The notes: generated from the sequence alone by a model not told the origin. 64,000 nucleotides of DNA from Dyella monticola (GCF_003363155.1 NZ_QRBE01000005.1:124001-188000); one strand, 5' to 3'; shown: positions 1-9,684, numbered from the stretch's first letter. Program-made: numbers and translations.

Positions 1-22
1 ACGGCAGCGACAGCGACGCGCC

Positions 23-1195
23 ATGACCGCCGTCGAACCCACGGCGTTGCCGGCGGTGACATCGACAGATAGCCCGGTGCACGGTACACCCATGCCACCG
101 CCGGCAAGCCTGACGCATGAGATGAAAGCCACCACCCGCGGCGTCAACCGCCTGCGCGGCCATCTGCGCAGCATCCGCATGTCGTTCACCGCGTTGCTGG
201 TGCTCGCGCTGCTCTACACCGTCACCCTCGTTAAAGGTCTGATCATTCCGTTGGTGCTGGCGGCGTTCATCGGCTTGGCGCTCAATCCCATCGTGGCGCG
301 CGGCACGCGTCATCACATACCGCGCTGGCTTGGCGCGAGTGTGCTGATGCTCACGCTGATGGCAGGCATCGGCACCGGTATCAGCATGCTCACGCAGCCC
401 GCCTTGGGGTGGCTGCACAGTGCGCCATCGCAGATTCGCAGTTTCATTCCCAAGCTCGAACACATCACGCGGCCGCTCGAAGCCGCCGGCCGTGCAACGC
501 AAACCTTGGTCAACGGTCATCCCGCGCGGCCGGATGCGGCACAAAATGCCGGCGATGTCGCGATCAGCGTGTGGGATGTACTGGCCAACGCGCCGAAGGT
601 GCTGGCGGCAGTGCTCACCGTGGTGCTGCTGGTGTACTTCTTCCTCGTATACGGCGACCTGATCTTGCGCCGGCTGGTGGAGATCGCGCCTAACTTTGGC
701 TACAAGCGCCACGCCGTCAGCATTGTGCGGGGCATCCAGACCGAAGTGTCGCGCTACATCCTCACCACCGTGGTCATCAACGTATCGTTGGGCGTCATTA
801 CGGCCGGCATGCTTTATCTGTTGCACATGCCCGATCCGGTGCTGTGGGGCGCGGTGGCGATGACCGCCAATTTCATCCCTTATGTCGGTGCCATCGTTAC
901 CACGGCCACGCTGCTGTTCGTCGGCTTGATTCACTACGACGCATTGGGGAACGCCTTGTTGCCCGCGTTCTGTTTCACCTGCCTGACGGCGTTCGAAGGC
1001 AACCTGATCACGCCGATGATTCTGGGGCGTCGCATGCGCGTCAGTCCGATCGCCATTCTCATCTGGCTGCTGATCTGGGGCTGGCTGTGGGGCGTGCCGG
1101 GCGCGTTGCTGGCCGTACCCATGCTCACCAGCGCGAAGCTGATTGCAGAGCGTGTACGTGGGTGGGAGTGGTTTGCGCGGATGGTGCAGCGCTGA
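23..1195 (+). CDS. AI-2E/PerM-family membrane transporter
   Basis: A 390-residue polytopic inner-membrane protein of the AI-2E exporter-like (PerM/TqsA) superfamily. A hydrophilic N-terminus of about 50 residues is followed by paired membrane segments near 53-92 and 103-125. A long amphipathic soluble stretch (about 130-190) comes next, then hydrophobic segments near 195-215, 245-270, 275-330 and 345-370, which is the usual family pattern. Substrate cannot be told from sequence; members have been tied to AI-2 export, ion exchange or nothing known. The frame stays open to the left edge and no clear ribosome-binding site precedes this ATG, so the true start may lie outside the window. The next gene is convergent. 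Confidence 0.85.
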   Translation: MTAVEPTALPAVTSTDSPVHGTPMPPPASLTHEMKATTRGVNRLRGHLRSIRMSFTALLVLALLYTVTLVKGLIIPLVLAAFIGLALNPIVARGTRHHIPRWLGASVLMLTLMAGIGTGISMLTQPALGWLHSAPSQIRSFIPKLEHITRPLEAAGRATQTLVNGHPARPDAAQNAGDVAISVWDVLANAPKVLAAVLTVVLLVYFFLVYGDLILRRLVEIAPNFGYKRHAVSIVRGIQTEVSRYILTTVVINVSLGVITAGMLYLLHMPDPVLWGAVAMTANFIPYVGAIVTTATLLFVGLIHYDALGNALLPAFCFTCLTAFEGNLITPMILGRRMRVSPIAILIWLLIWGWLWGVPGALLAVPMLTSAKLIAERVRGWEWFARMVQR

Positions 1196-1231
1196 TCGAC
1201 TTCGCCCCGTCATTCCTCGCCCTTCAGAGCC

Positions 1232-1273
1232 GAGCACATCCATGTGCTCTTCCCGCGTACCGGCGCAGGCCGG
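1232..1273. terminator. Two hairpins between convergent genes
   Basis: In the 138-bp gap between the AI-2E-like gene and the convergent efflux gene there is a perfect 8-bp inverted repeat (1232-1239 with 1242-1249) and a second 5-bp stem (1260-1264 with 1269-1273, 4-nt loop). Neither is followed by a run of T on either strand, so a role as bidirectional terminator or interspersed palindrome is inferred from position only. Confidence 0.35.
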
Positions 1274-1333
1274 AATGCAGTTTCAAGATGTCGTGCGAAG
1301 CACTCAAGGCTGACGTTTGAGCAAGATAGAAGA

Positions 1334-2767
1334 CTAGAGTGCTTGCGCCACCTGCGAGCAATGACTGTCGCCGCAGGCTTGCCACCCGCCGCCAAGCGCC
1401 TTGTACAACGCCACCGCGCGTGTATCGATCGCACTCTCCGACTGCGCCAGCGCATCTTCCGCCGATAATTGCACGCGTTCGGCATCCAGCAATTCCAGAT
1501 AGCCGGTCGCACCCTCCTGGTAACGCACGCGCGCCAGATCGGCGGCGCGCCGGCTCTCCTGCGCTTGCGCGATCAACTGCTCGATGCGCGCGTGTTCGGC
1601 GTTGTAATTGACCACCGCGTTATCCACGTCTTCCATCGCCAGCAGCACGGTTCGCTGGTAATTGGCCTGCGCTGCATCGGCGCGCGCCTGGCTGGCATGC
1701 AGGTTCGAACGCACGCGTTCAACGTTCAAGCCGTTCCAGGTAATGTTCGGCATGAACGACCACGCGCGCGATGCCAGGCCGCCGAAATCGTTGCTGCGGC
1801 CGGCCAGGAAACCCACGAAACCGCCGAGCGTGATGTGCGGGAAAAAGTCCGCCTTGGCTACGCCGATACGCGCGGTAGCCGCCGCGTACTCGCGTTCGGC
1901 GATGCGCACGTCAGGCCGGCGCGACAACGCATCGCCGGCATCGCCGATCGGCAGCGCTGTGGCCATCGGCTTGAACGTGGCCGGTGAAACATCGACATCC
2001 AGCTCACCCGGCCGCTCGCCCAACAACACCGCCAGGCGATAGGTGTATCCGCGAACCTGCGCATCCAGCACCGGCAACTGCGCTTTCGCCGCGCTGAGCT
2101 GTGCGCTGGCGCTGGCCACGTCCTGTTCGGAGGCGGTGCCGATCTGTGCCCTGGCGCTGATCAACTTCAGCGTGTCGGTTTGATTGGCAATGTTGCGTTG
2201 GGCAATCGCGAGTCGCTGCTGGGTGCCGCGCAATTCAAAATAATTGCGCGCCACCTCCGCAAACAAGCTCACCTGCGCATCGCGCAAGGAAGCCTCGCTC
2301 GCATCCGCATCCGCGCGCGCCGCTTCCACGGAGCGGCGGACGCCGCCGAAGACATCGACTTCCCACGACGCATCGAAGCCGGCCTGATAAGTATCGATCG
2401 GAATACGCTGCGTCGTGAAACCAGGCTGTTGTTCGACGGCGCGGCTATAGGAAGCACCGGCACCGACGGTGGGAATCTGGTCCGACCTCGCCGTGCCCAA
2501 CAGCGCGCGCGATTCGGCCAGGCGTGCCTGTGCGATCGTCAAATCGAGGCTGCCCCTGGCTGCGCGCTCGATCAGCGCATCGAGCGCGGGATCATTGAAC
2601 TGCTTCCACCATGCGGCCTGGAACTGTGTATTGCTTTCCCATTGCGCGTCGATGCCCTGCACGTTCGCCGGTGGTGTGTGAGGCGTCTGGTAATCCGGCC
2701 CCACGCTGGCACATCCGGCCAGCGCGAGTGCGGCAAACAAAGCGGTATTACGGAGAAAACGTACCAT
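1334..2767 (-). CDS. RND efflux outer-membrane factor, NodT/OprM-like lipoprotein
   Basis: Outer-membrane channel of a tripartite RND pump, 477 residues, the usual size for the NodT/OprM family. The N-terminus is a lipoprotein signal with lipobox ALAGC (acylated Cys19). Two repeats rich in Ala, Gln and Arg follow, with the long helical spans of OEP domains; the family assembles as a trimeric beta-barrel plus periplasmic alpha-tunnel. The ATG lies 1 nt after the permease stop codon, so the two genes are almost certainly co-transcribed and translationally coupled. It is the last gene of the adaptor-permease-channel operon. Substrate is unknown. Confidence 0.93.
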   Translation of the reverse strand: MVRFLRNTALFAALALAGCASVGPDYQTPHTPPANVQGIDAQWESNTQFQAAWWKQFNDPALDALIERAARGSLDLTIAQARLAESRALLGTARSDQIPTVGAGASYSRAVEQQPGFTTQRIPIDTYQAGFDASWEVDVFGGVRRSVEAARADADASEASLRDAQVSLFAEVARNYFELRGTQQRLAIAQRNIANQTDTLKLISARAQIGTASEQDVASASAQLSAAKAQLPVLDAQVRGYTYRLAVLLGERPGELDVDVSPATFKPMATALPIGDAGDALSRRPDVRIAEREYAAATARIGVAKADFFPHITLGGFVGFLAGRSNDFGGLASRAWSFMPNITWNGLNVERVRSNLHASQARADAAQANYQRTVLLAMEDVDNAVVNYNAEHARIEQLIAQAQESRRAADLARVRYQEGATGYLELLDAERVQLSAEDALAQSESAIDTRAVALYKALGGGWQACGDSHCSQVAQAL

Positions 2768-2768
2768 C

Positions 2769-5700
2769 TCAATGGCCCTCCAGAGCGGGCAAGTTGGATG
2801 CGTGCTGCTTCTTGCGCGCGTCGCGGCGTTCCACCACGGCGCGGATCAGCACGTAGAACAGCGGGGTATAGATCAAGCCGAAGATGGTCACGCCCAACAT
2901 GCCGGAGAACACCGCCACGCCCATGGCGTGACGCATTTCCGCGCCGGCGCCGTGCGAGGTCACCAGCGGCACCACACCCATGATGAAGGCGATTGATGTC
3001 ATCAAGATCGGGCGCAAACGCAGCCTTGCCGCTTCCAGCACCGCGTCGTGGCGAGACATGCCTTCATGCTGGCGCTCGCGCGCGAACTCCACGATCAGGA
3101 TCGCGTTCTTGCACGCCAGCCCCACCAGGACGATCAAGCCGATCTGCGTGAAGATGTTGTCGTCACCACCGGACAGCCACACACCGGCAATCGCAGACAG
3201 CAACACCATCGGCACGATCAGGATCACCGCCAAAGGCAGCGACCAGCTTTCGTACAGCGAAGACAACACCAGGAACACCAGCAGCACACACAACGGGAAC
3301 ACCAGCACGGCGGTGTTGCCGGCGAGAATCTGCTGATAGGTGAGATCGGTCCATTCGTAGCTCATGCCATTGGGCAGATTTTCCTGCGCCAGCTTTTCCA
3401 TCGCCGCCTGGGCCTGCCCGGAGCTGAAGCCTGGTGCAGGGCCGCCGTTGATTTCGGCCGTGATGTAACCGTTGTAATGCTGCACGCGTTCCAATCCAGC
3501 CGTGCGCTGCACGGTTACGAACGAACCCAGCGGCACCATGTCGCCATTGGCACTGCGCGTCTTCAGCTGAAGGATGTTTTGCGGCTCGTGACGAAATGCA
3601 GGCTCGGCCGAAACGTTCACCTGATAGACGCGGCCAAAACGATTGAAGTCGTTCACGTACAGCGAGCCCAGGTAGGCTTGCAAGGTTTCGTCGACGTCGC
3701 TCAGATCCACGCCTTCGGCTTTGGCTTTTTCGCGGTCCACATTCGCATCGATCTGCGGCACGCTTACCTGATAACTGGAAAACAAGCCGGCCAACGCAGG
3801 CACTTTTTGACTCTGCGCGATCAGGTTTTGCGTCTGCTTGTACAGCTCATCGAAACCGAGCTGCCCACGATCCTCGACCTGAATGCGGAAACCACCGATG
3901 GTGCCCAGGCCTTGTACGGGCGGCGGCGGGAACGTGGCGATGTACGCGTCCTGGATGGTGGCGAACTTCTGGTTCAAGGCGGCGGCAATCGCGCCGGCGG
4001 AGAGCGACGGATCGCGACGCTCATCGAACGGCTTCAGCGTCTCGAACACGATGCCCGCGTTGGTGGCATTGGTGAAGCCATTGATCGACAGGCCCGGGAA
4101 CGCTACCGCGCTTTGCACACCCGGTTGCTTCAAGGCCATTTCGGACATGCGACGGATCACGTCTTCCGTGCGGTCCAGCGACGAGGCATCCGGCAACTGC
4201 GCGAACGACACCAGGTACTGCTTGTCCTGCTGCGGCACAAAGCCCATCGGTACGTGTGAGAACCCCAGCCATGCCATGCCGATCAAGCCGGCATACACCA
4301 CCAGCGCCGCCGAGCCCTTGCCGACAATGCGCTTCACGCCGCCGACATAACGATCCGCACTGCGATGGAAGAAGCGGTTGAACGGGCGGAAGAACCAGCC
4401 CAACGCCTTGTCCATCAGCAGCGACAGGCGATCTTTCGGCGCGTCATGCCCTTTCAGCAACACGGCGGCCAGCGCGGGGCTGAGGCTTAGCGAGTTGAAG
4501 GCCGAGATCACCGTGGAAATCGCGATCGTCAGCGCGAACTGGCGATAGAACTGGCCGGTCAGGCCGCTGATGAATGCGGTCGGTATGAACACCGCGCACA
4601 ACACCAACGCGGTCGCGATGATGGGGCCGGTGACTTCGTTCATTGCACGCCGTGTTGCTTCTTTTGGCGCGTAGCCGAGCTCGATATTGCGCTCGACGTT
4701 TTCAACGACCACGATCGCGTCGTCCACCACGATGCCGATCGCCAATACCAAACCGAACAGCGACAGCGCATTGAGCGAAAAGCCGACCAGATACATGATC
4801 GCGAACGTGCCGATCAGCGAGACCGGCACGGCCACCAACGGGATGATCGATGCGCGCCAGGTCTGCAGGAACAGGATCACCACCAGCACGACCAGGATGA
4901 TCGCCTCGATCAAGGTATGCGCGACGGCTTCGATCGAGCCGCGCACGAACACGGTCGGGTCGTAGACGATGTGGTATTCGATGCCCTGCGGGAATTCCTT
5001 CTTCAGCTCCTCCATCGTCGCGCGCACTTCGTCGGAGATCTGAATCGCATTCGCCCCGGGACGCGCGAAGATCGGAATCGCCACCGCCGGCTGGTTATCC
5101 AGCAAGCTGCGTAACGCGTACTGGTTCGAACCGAGCTCGATGCGAGCGACATCGCGCAGATGCACCACGCTGCCATCCGGATCGGTGCGCACGATGATGT
5201 TGCCGAATTCGTCCGTGGTGCTCAGCCGTCCTTGCGTGTGGACGTTGAGCTGAAAGTCGGTGTTGCCCGGTACCGGCGGCGCATTCAGCGCGCCGGCGGC
5301 CACCGCGACGTTCTGCTCCTGGATCGCATGCACGACATCGCCGGTGGTGAGTTTGCGTTGCGCGAGCTTGTCCGGGTTGAGCCAGACACGCATGCTGTAT
5401 TCGCCGGCACCGAACAACTGCACATCGCCTACACCATCCAGGCGCGCAAGGATGTCCTTGATGTGCAGGCGCGCGTAGTTGGACAGATACAGCATGTCGT
5501 AACGCTTATCCGGCGAAGTAAGGTGCACGACCATGGTGAGGTCGGGCGAGCTTTTCTGCGTGGTGACACCCAGGCGCTGCACTTCTTCGGGCAACCTCGG
5601 CAACGCCTGCGACACGCGGTTTTGCACTTCCACCTGGGCGTTGTTGAGATCGGTGCCCAATGCAAAGGTCACGGTGAGCGTCAGCTGTCCGTCGCTGGTC

Positions 5701-5954
5701 GATTGCGAGGACGAATACAGCATGCCTTCCACGCCGTTGATTTGTTCTTCCAGTGGCGTGGCGACGGTTTCGCCGATTACTTCCGGGCTGGCGCCCGGAT
5801 AGGTGGCGTGCACCACCACGGTGGGCGGCACCACTTCGGGGTATTCGCTGATCGGCAGCTTGAACACCGCGATGCTGCCGGCGATCACGAAGATCAGCGA
5901 AAGCACCGCGGCCATGATCGGCCGGTCGACGAAAAACTGTGCGATGTTTTTCAT
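2769..5954 (-). CDS. RND multidrug efflux permease, HAE1 (AcrB/MexB-like)
   Basis: Inner-membrane proton/drug antiporter of 1061 residues. It begins with the family-typical MKNIAQFFVDRP, so the start is placed at 5954; an in-frame ATG 24 bp upstream would add eight unlikely residues. The proton-relay pair of aspartates is present in transmembrane helix 4 (GIVVDDAIVVVENVE, near residue 400). Two large periplasmic loops flank the central helices, and motifs such as GLACKNAILIVEFA occur in the C-terminal half. It lies between the adaptor and outer-membrane factor genes. The adaptor-permease gap is 140 bp and holds a palindromic repeat. Sequence type suggests hydrophobic or amphiphilic drug export; the actual substrates are unknown. 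Confidence 0.95.
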   Translation of the reverse strand: MKNIAQFFVDRPIMAAVLSLIFVIAGSIAVFKLPISEYPEVVPPTVVVHATYPGASPEVIGETVATPLEEQINGVEGMLYSSSQSTSDGQLTLTVTFALGTDLNNAQVEVQNRVSQALPRLPEEVQRLGVTTQKSSPDLTMVVHLTSPDKRYDMLYLSNYARLHIKDILARLDGVGDVQLFGAGEYSMRVWLNPDKLAQRKLTTGDVVHAIQEQNVAVAAGALNAPPVPGNTDFQLNVHTQGRLSTTDEFGNIIVRTDPDGSVVHLRDVARIELGSNQYALRSLLDNQPAVAIPIFARPGANAIQISDEVRATMEELKKEFPQGIEYHIVYDPTVFVRGSIEAVAHTLIEAIILVVLVVILFLQTWRASIIPLVAVPVSLIGTFAIMYLVGFSLNALSLFGLVLAIGIVVDDAIVVVENVERNIELGYAPKEATRRAMNEVTGPIIATALVLCAVFIPTAFISGLTGQFYRQFALTIAISTVISAFNSLSLSPALAAVLLKGHDAPKDRLSLLMDKALGWFFRPFNRFFHRSADRYVGGVKRIVGKGSAALVVYAGLIGMAWLGFSHVPMGFVPQQDKQYLVSFAQLPDASSLDRTEDVIRRMSEMALKQPGVQSAVAFPGLSINGFTNATNAGIVFETLKPFDERRDPSLSAGAIAAALNQKFATIQDAYIATFPPPPVQGLGTIGGFRIQVEDRGQLGFDELYKQTQNLIAQSQKVPALAGLFSSYQVSVPQIDANVDREKAKAEGVDLSDVDETLQAYLGSLYVNDFNRFGRVYQVNVSAEPAFRHEPQNILQLKTRSANGDMVPLGSFVTVQRTAGLERVQHYNGYITAEINGGPAPGFSSGQAQAAMEKLAQENLPNGMSYEWTDLTYQQILAGNTAVLVFPLCVLLVFLVLSSLYESWSLPLAVILIVPMVLLSAIAGVWLSGGDDNIFTQIGLIVLVGLACKNAILIVEFARERQHEGMSRHDAVLEAARLRLRPILMTSIAFIMGVVPLVTSHGAGAEMRHAMGVAVFSGMLGVTIFGLIYTPLFYVLIRAVVERRDARKKQHASNLPALEGH

Positions 5955-5986
5955 GTCATTTCTCGAATACGTTTCCAATTGCTGCT

Positions 5987-6013
5987 CCCTCCCCTACGTG
6001 CAGTAGGGGAGGG
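5987..6013. repeat. Palindromic repeat inside the efflux operon
   Basis: A perfect 11-bp inverted repeat (5987-5997 with 6003-6013, 5-nt loop), followed on the plus strand by a G/T-rich tail. A related palindrome with the same arms (CCTCCCCT...AGGGGAGG) and a similar tail is at 60609-60630, in the gap of the other RND operon. It resembles dispersed REP/BIME-like elements and could stabilise or end the transcript between adaptor and permease genes; function is inferred. Confidence 0.7.
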
Positions 6014-6094
6014 TTGGGGTGAGGCCATCTGGCGATGAACGCAAGCCGTACGGCGCCCCGGCCCGGCCCTGCCAGGCAGGGCCGGGAGCCACTT

Positions 6095-7354
6095 TCAACC
6101 CTGCGAATGCTTCTGCGCGTTCGGTGCATCGGTCTGCGCTGTCCGCGCATCACTGCCATCCGGATTCGTCGCAGCCGCATCGACCAGCGCCTTCTCCTGC
6201 GCATCGAGGCGGGAATCCATCGCGACCTGTTGCGGATTCACTTCCACGCCTGGACGCACATGTTGCAGACCATTGATCACCACTACATCGCCCGCACTCA
6301 GACCGTCATCGATCACGCGCATGCCATGGAACAGCGGACCGGGTTCCACTTTGCGGTACTGCACCTTGTGTTGGGCATCGACCACGTACACGAACTGATT
6401 GCTCAAGTCCGTGCCCAGCGCGCGATCATCGATCAACACGCGCGGGTGCGGCTGACCGCTTTGCAGTCGCACGTGCGCATACAAGCCGGGTGTCAGCAAG
6501 CCGTCTTCATCGTCGAACACGGCGCGCAGACGCATCGTGCCGGAGGTGGCACGTACCTGGTTGTCGACGAAATCGACGCGCCCGGTGTGCGGATAGCCCT
6601 GCTCATCGGTCAGACCCATGGCCACTTCGATACGCGGTGCGTGGCCGTTCTGGACCGCACTGCGGCGCAGGCGAGCCAGCTTCAGCCAGGTTTGCTCATC
6701 CACATCGAAATACATGTAGACCGGATCGACCGACACCACGCTGGTGAGCACGTCCGCGCTCGATACCAAGTTGCCCGACTGGATATGCGCATTGCTAACG
6801 CGGCCATCGATCGGTGCGCGCACTTGCGTCCAGTCCAGATTGAGCTTGGCCGTGGCCAGTGCCGCCGTGGAGGCTTCCAGCGTTGCCTTGGCACTTTGCT
6901 CGGCGGTGTTCTGGCTATCGGCGTCTTCCTGCGAAATCGCGTGCTGGGCGAGCAGGCGGCGTGCGCGATCCGCATTGGCCTGGGCCAGCGCAAGCTGCGC
7001 TTTCGCTTGCGCGACGTTGGCTGTCAGCCGGTCGACTTCCGCCTGGAACGGCCGCGGATCGATCACGAACAACACATCGCCCTTGTGCACTTGCGTGCCT
7101 TCTTTAAATTGCACGGCGTTCACATAGCCGCTTACGCGCGGACGCACGTCGACGGCATCGACGGCCTGCAACTGTCCGGTGAAGTCGGCGCTGTCGCTGA
7201 TCGGACGCACCATGACCGAAGCCACGGTCACCTCCGGCGCACCACCTTGCGCACCGGCTGACTGGGCATGGGCACCGCCCTGGCGACCCAGCAGCGCCCA
7301 ACTGCCAGCAATGGCTGCTATGACCAGGCCGGCCAGGATTGCTTTCTTCAACAT
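6095..7354 (-). CDS. RND efflux periplasmic adaptor (membrane fusion protein)
   Basis: Periplasmic adaptor linking permease to outer-membrane channel, 419 residues. An N-terminal membrane anchor/signal (about residues 5-25) is followed by a barrel-sandwich half motif near residues 70-105 (VRPRVSGYVNAVQFKEG), a coiled-coil hairpin rich in Ala, Gln and Lys (about 115-175) and the second lipoyl half (VRAPIDGRV). The C-terminal tail is Gln/Asp-rich. A GTG three bases upstream is possible, but the GGGAG ribosome-binding site is better spaced for this ATG. First gene of the pump operon, divergent from the LysR regulator. Confidence 0.93.
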   Translation of the reverse strand: MLKKAILAGLVIAAIAGSWALLGRQGGAHAQSAGAQGGAPEVTVASVMVRPISDSADFTGQLQAVDAVDVRPRVSGYVNAVQFKEGTQVHKGDVLFVIDPRPFQAEVDRLTANVAQAKAQLALAQANADRARRLLAQHAISQEDADSQNTAEQSAKATLEASTAALATAKLNLDWTQVRAPIDGRVSNAHIQSGNLVSSADVLTSVVSVDPVYMYFDVDEQTWLKLARLRRSAVQNGHAPRIEVAMGLTDEQGYPHTGRVDFVDNQVRATSGTMRLRAVFDDEDGLLTPGLYAHVRLQSGQPHPRVLIDDRALGTDLSNQFVYVVDAQHKVQYRKVEPGPLFHGMRVIDDGLSAGDVVVINGLQHVRPGVEVNPQQVAMDSRLDAQEKALVDAAATNPDGSDARTAQTDAPNAQKHSQG

Positions 7355-7477
7355 CACTCGCTCCCGTTTTTGTCAGATGCCGGAAAGGCGCCTTCCTGCG
7401 CTTTCCAAGGCGTCGAGCCGCGCGGATGCCCGGGCTCGGATATGGCGAAATCAGGTACCTAAGTGGCCTAACTTCGC

Positions 7478-7498
7478 GACAGACCATCCCGGTCTGTC
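7478..7498. promoter_or_regulatory. Putative operator between LysR gene and efflux operon
   Basis: A perfect 8-bp inverted repeat (7478-7485 and 7491-7498, GACAGACC/GGTCTGTC, 5-bp spacer). A 5-bp repeat overlaps its right arm (CTGTC at 7494-7498 with GACAG at 7501-7505). It sits in the 325-bp divergent gap, about 125 bp upstream of the adaptor ATG and 180 bp upstream of the regulator ATG. The position suits binding by the adjacent LysR protein or another regulator; no binding evidence exists. No other gene is visible in the gap. Confidence 0.45.
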
Positions 7499-7679
7499 CT
7501 GACAGGGCAATCAACGCGCCATGTCAGACTTCTCTTGCCGCAATGCAGCAGAATTTGCGACGGAACGAATAATGGGTATACCGTACAGTTTAGAAAATCC
7601 GGTTCTTGCGCAAGCCACTCGTGACCCCAAATCACGAATGACCGCATAATGATCAGCAGAACGTATTCTGGATGGTGCT

Positions 7680-8660
7680 ATGGAAGATTTTTCCGCTATT
7701 TCCGCCTTCGTCCGGGTGGTGGACGCAAAAAGCTTTGCCTCTGCTGCCGCGCAGCTAGGCATGACCCCTTCCGGGGTCAGCCGGGCCGTCTCCCGGCTGG
7801 AGGAGCGCCTCGGCGTGCGCCTGCTGTTCCGCTCCACCCGGGCCCTGCGTCTAACCGACGATGGCGCCTCGTTCTATACACGTTGCAGGGAGATCCTGGC
7901 CGATCTGGCCGAAGCGACGGAATCCCTGGGCTATGCGCACCGCAAGCCGCAGGGCAAGCTGCGGGTGGGTATGTCGGCCTCGGTGGGGCGCGCCGCCATC
8001 GTGCCGCAGCTGTCCGAATTCGAGCGCCGCTACCCCGACATCCGGCTCGAGCTGATGATGTGCGATTACCCCTACGACTTGAACGAGGAAGGCGTGGACT
8101 GCGCCATCCGCATGGGCGAGCTGGAGGATTCCAGCCTGATCGCCCGCAAGATCGGCTATCTGCGCAACGTGCTGCTGGCCTCGCCGGACTATCTGGAACG
8201 CCACGGCGCGCCGACCAGCGTCGAGGATCTGAAGAACCATCGCTGCATCAACTACGTCTACGCCAACGGCAAGCCGCGGCTATGGCTGTTCGATACGCCA
8301 ACCGGCCAGCTCGAGCTGGATGTGAATGCGCATTTGCTGATCAACGATGGTGAATCGGTGATCCAGGCGGCGATGGCGGGGCTGGGCATCATCCAGGCGC
8401 CGCATGTGCTGGCGGCGTGTGCCCTGGACATGGGCAGGCTTGAACCTATCCTCCCCAACACCGTATCCACGGGCAAAAATGTGTGGATCGTTTATCCGCA
8501 GAAGAAGCATTTGTCGGCGCGCGTGCAGGCCTTCATCGAATGGTCGCGTGAGTTGTTCGAGCGTCCGTTCGAGTCGATGTGCCCGGTGGCGCCGGTAGTG
8601 GAAGCGCTCAGGCCGCCGTTGCCGCCGGTGGTGAAGGAGAAACTGGTGCGTGCGCAATAG
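7680..8660 (+). CDS. LysR-family transcriptional regulator
   Basis: A 326-residue LysR-type regulator. The N-terminal winged helix-turn-helix spans about residues 1-60 (with SASAAAQLGMTPSGVSRAVSRL-like composition). The periplasmic-binding-like effector domain runs from about 90 to 295 and includes the common CINY and GLGI..P features. A Pro-rich tail of about 25 residues extends beyond the typical end. It is divergent from the RND efflux operon with a shared 325-bp control region, an arrangement often seen for local pump regulators; control of the pump is an inference from context. A palindromic repeat lies just downstream, before the convergent uppP. Confidence 0.93.
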   Translation: MEDFSAISAFVRVVDAKSFASAAAQLGMTPSGVSRAVSRLEERLGVRLLFRSTRALRLTDDGASFYTRCREILADLAEATESLGYAHRKPQGKLRVGMSASVGRAAIVPQLSEFERRYPDIRLELMMCDYPYDLNEEGVDCAIRMGELEDSSLIARKIGYLRNVLLASPDYLERHGAPTSVEDLKNHRCINYVYANGKPRLWLFDTPTGQLELDVNAHLLINDGESVIQAAMAGLGIIQAPHVLAACALDMGRLEPILPNTVSTGKNVWIVYPQKKHLSARVQAFIEWSRELFERPFESMCPVAPVVEALRPPLPPVVKEKLVRAQ

Positions 8661-8688
8661 CCATGATGCAAGGCCAAACCTCACCGTC

Positions 8689-8746
8689 GCCCCGGCGAAC
8701 GCCGGGGCCTAGTGACTTGGATATCTGCACGTCGCTGGGCCCCAGC
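8689..8746. repeat. REP-like palindrome pair
   Basis: Perfect 8-bp stem GCCCCGGC/GCCGGGGC (8689-8696 and 8701-8708, 4-nt loop), then a second inverted repeat (8734-8739 and 8741-8746) about 25 bp on. The same GCCCCGGC-type hairpin recurs at 42037-42054 and, as a variant, at 57120-57145, always just after a gene end. This fits a dispersed REP-type family and may serve as a convergent terminator between the LysR gene and uppP. Confidence 0.65.
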
Positions 8747-8776
8747 ATCCGCGCCGGGGAGGATAGACGAACGGGG

Positions 8777-9574
8777 TCAGGCCCCAGCCGGAATCAACAA
8801 CAACAGCGCAGCGCCCAGCGCAATGCGATACACCGCAAACCACGTAAACCGATGCGTGCGGATGTAGCCCAACAACCACTTCACCGCCACGAATGCCACC
8901 ACCAGCGACACCAGGAAGCCGATGATCAGCGCGCTCCAGTCTTCGTGAGCGGCACCGCCGCCCTTGAGCACTTTCAATAGCTCATAACCGGTCGCTGCAT
9001 ACATGGTGGGAATGCCTACCAAAAACGAAAACTCCGTAGCAGCTGGACGATTGCTGGTGCCTGCGAGCATTGCGGTAAAGATCGTCGCTCCCGAACGCGA
9101 TGTACCTGGAAACACCCCGGCAACGATCTGTGCGATGCCCACCAGGATCGCCACGCGCCAGGTCACTTCACGGCGATCCACCTGTCGGGCGGCAATCGCT
9201 TCGGCACCGAGTATCCAAAAACCGCCGATCAACAACGCCCATGCAATCGGCGTCACCGTCTCAGGCAGCTTGAACCCATAGTGCGTCACCACCACCCCGA
9301 GCACACACGTGATCGCAAACGCAACCGACAGCTTGAACAGATACGTGCGGTTGGCCGGTTCTTGCCATTGCGTGAGCAACTCCCAGATGCGCTTCCGATA
9401 GATCAGCGTGATGGCCAGGATCGCACCGGCCTGGATGCCCACGTTGAACAGATCGGACCGATCGCCCAGTCCAAAGCGCTCGGCGATCAGCAGATGTCCG
9501 GTGCTGGAGATCGGCAGGAATTCGGTGATGCCTTCGATGATGCCCAGCAGGACGACATGGATGAAATCGTGCAC
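8777..9574 (-). CDS. uppP: Undecaprenyl-diphosphatase (BacA/UppP)
   Basis: Integral membrane enzyme that dephosphorylates undecaprenyl pyrophosphate, recycling the lipid carrier used for peptidoglycan and, here, also for the exopolysaccharide made by the nearby cluster. Both catalytic motifs are present: EGITEFLPISSTGHL near residues 14-28 and PGTSRSG near 170. Eight or so hydrophobic segments span about 265 residues, the normal family size. Two starts are possible: this GTG lies 9 nt after AAGGAG, and a TTG at 9580 lies only 3 nt after it; the GTG is preferred on spacing. Loss of this activity is linked in the family to bacitracin sensitivity. Confidence 0.93.
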   Translation of the reverse strand: MHDFIHVVLLGIIEGITEFLPISSTGHLLIAERFGLGDRSDLFNVGIQAGAILAITLIYRKRIWELLTQWQEPANRTYLFKLSVAFAITCVLGVVVTHYGFKLPETVTPIAWALLIGGFWILGAEAIAARQVDRREVTWRVAILVGIAQIVAGVFPGTSRSGATIFTAMLAGTSNRPAATEFSFLVGIPTMYAATGYELLKVLKGGGAAHEDWSALIIGFLVSLVVAFVAVKWLLGYIRTHRFTWFAVYRIALGAALLLLIPAGA

Positions 9575-9684
9575 GCGCAAGAACTCCTTTTGGGATGCAA
9601 GGCGGGCGTTTGGCCGACGCCCAGACGGTATAGCCTAAGGCTTTGCGCTTGCTTAGCCGATCGGACAGCAGCTCAATTTCATAC

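Noticed and set aside
3048-4259. Long plus-strand open frames over the RND permease and adaptor (for example 3048-4259 and 6035-7261)
   Set aside because: They are rich in His, Arg and Gln, as codon-mirrored shadows are, and lie fully inside intact pump genes.
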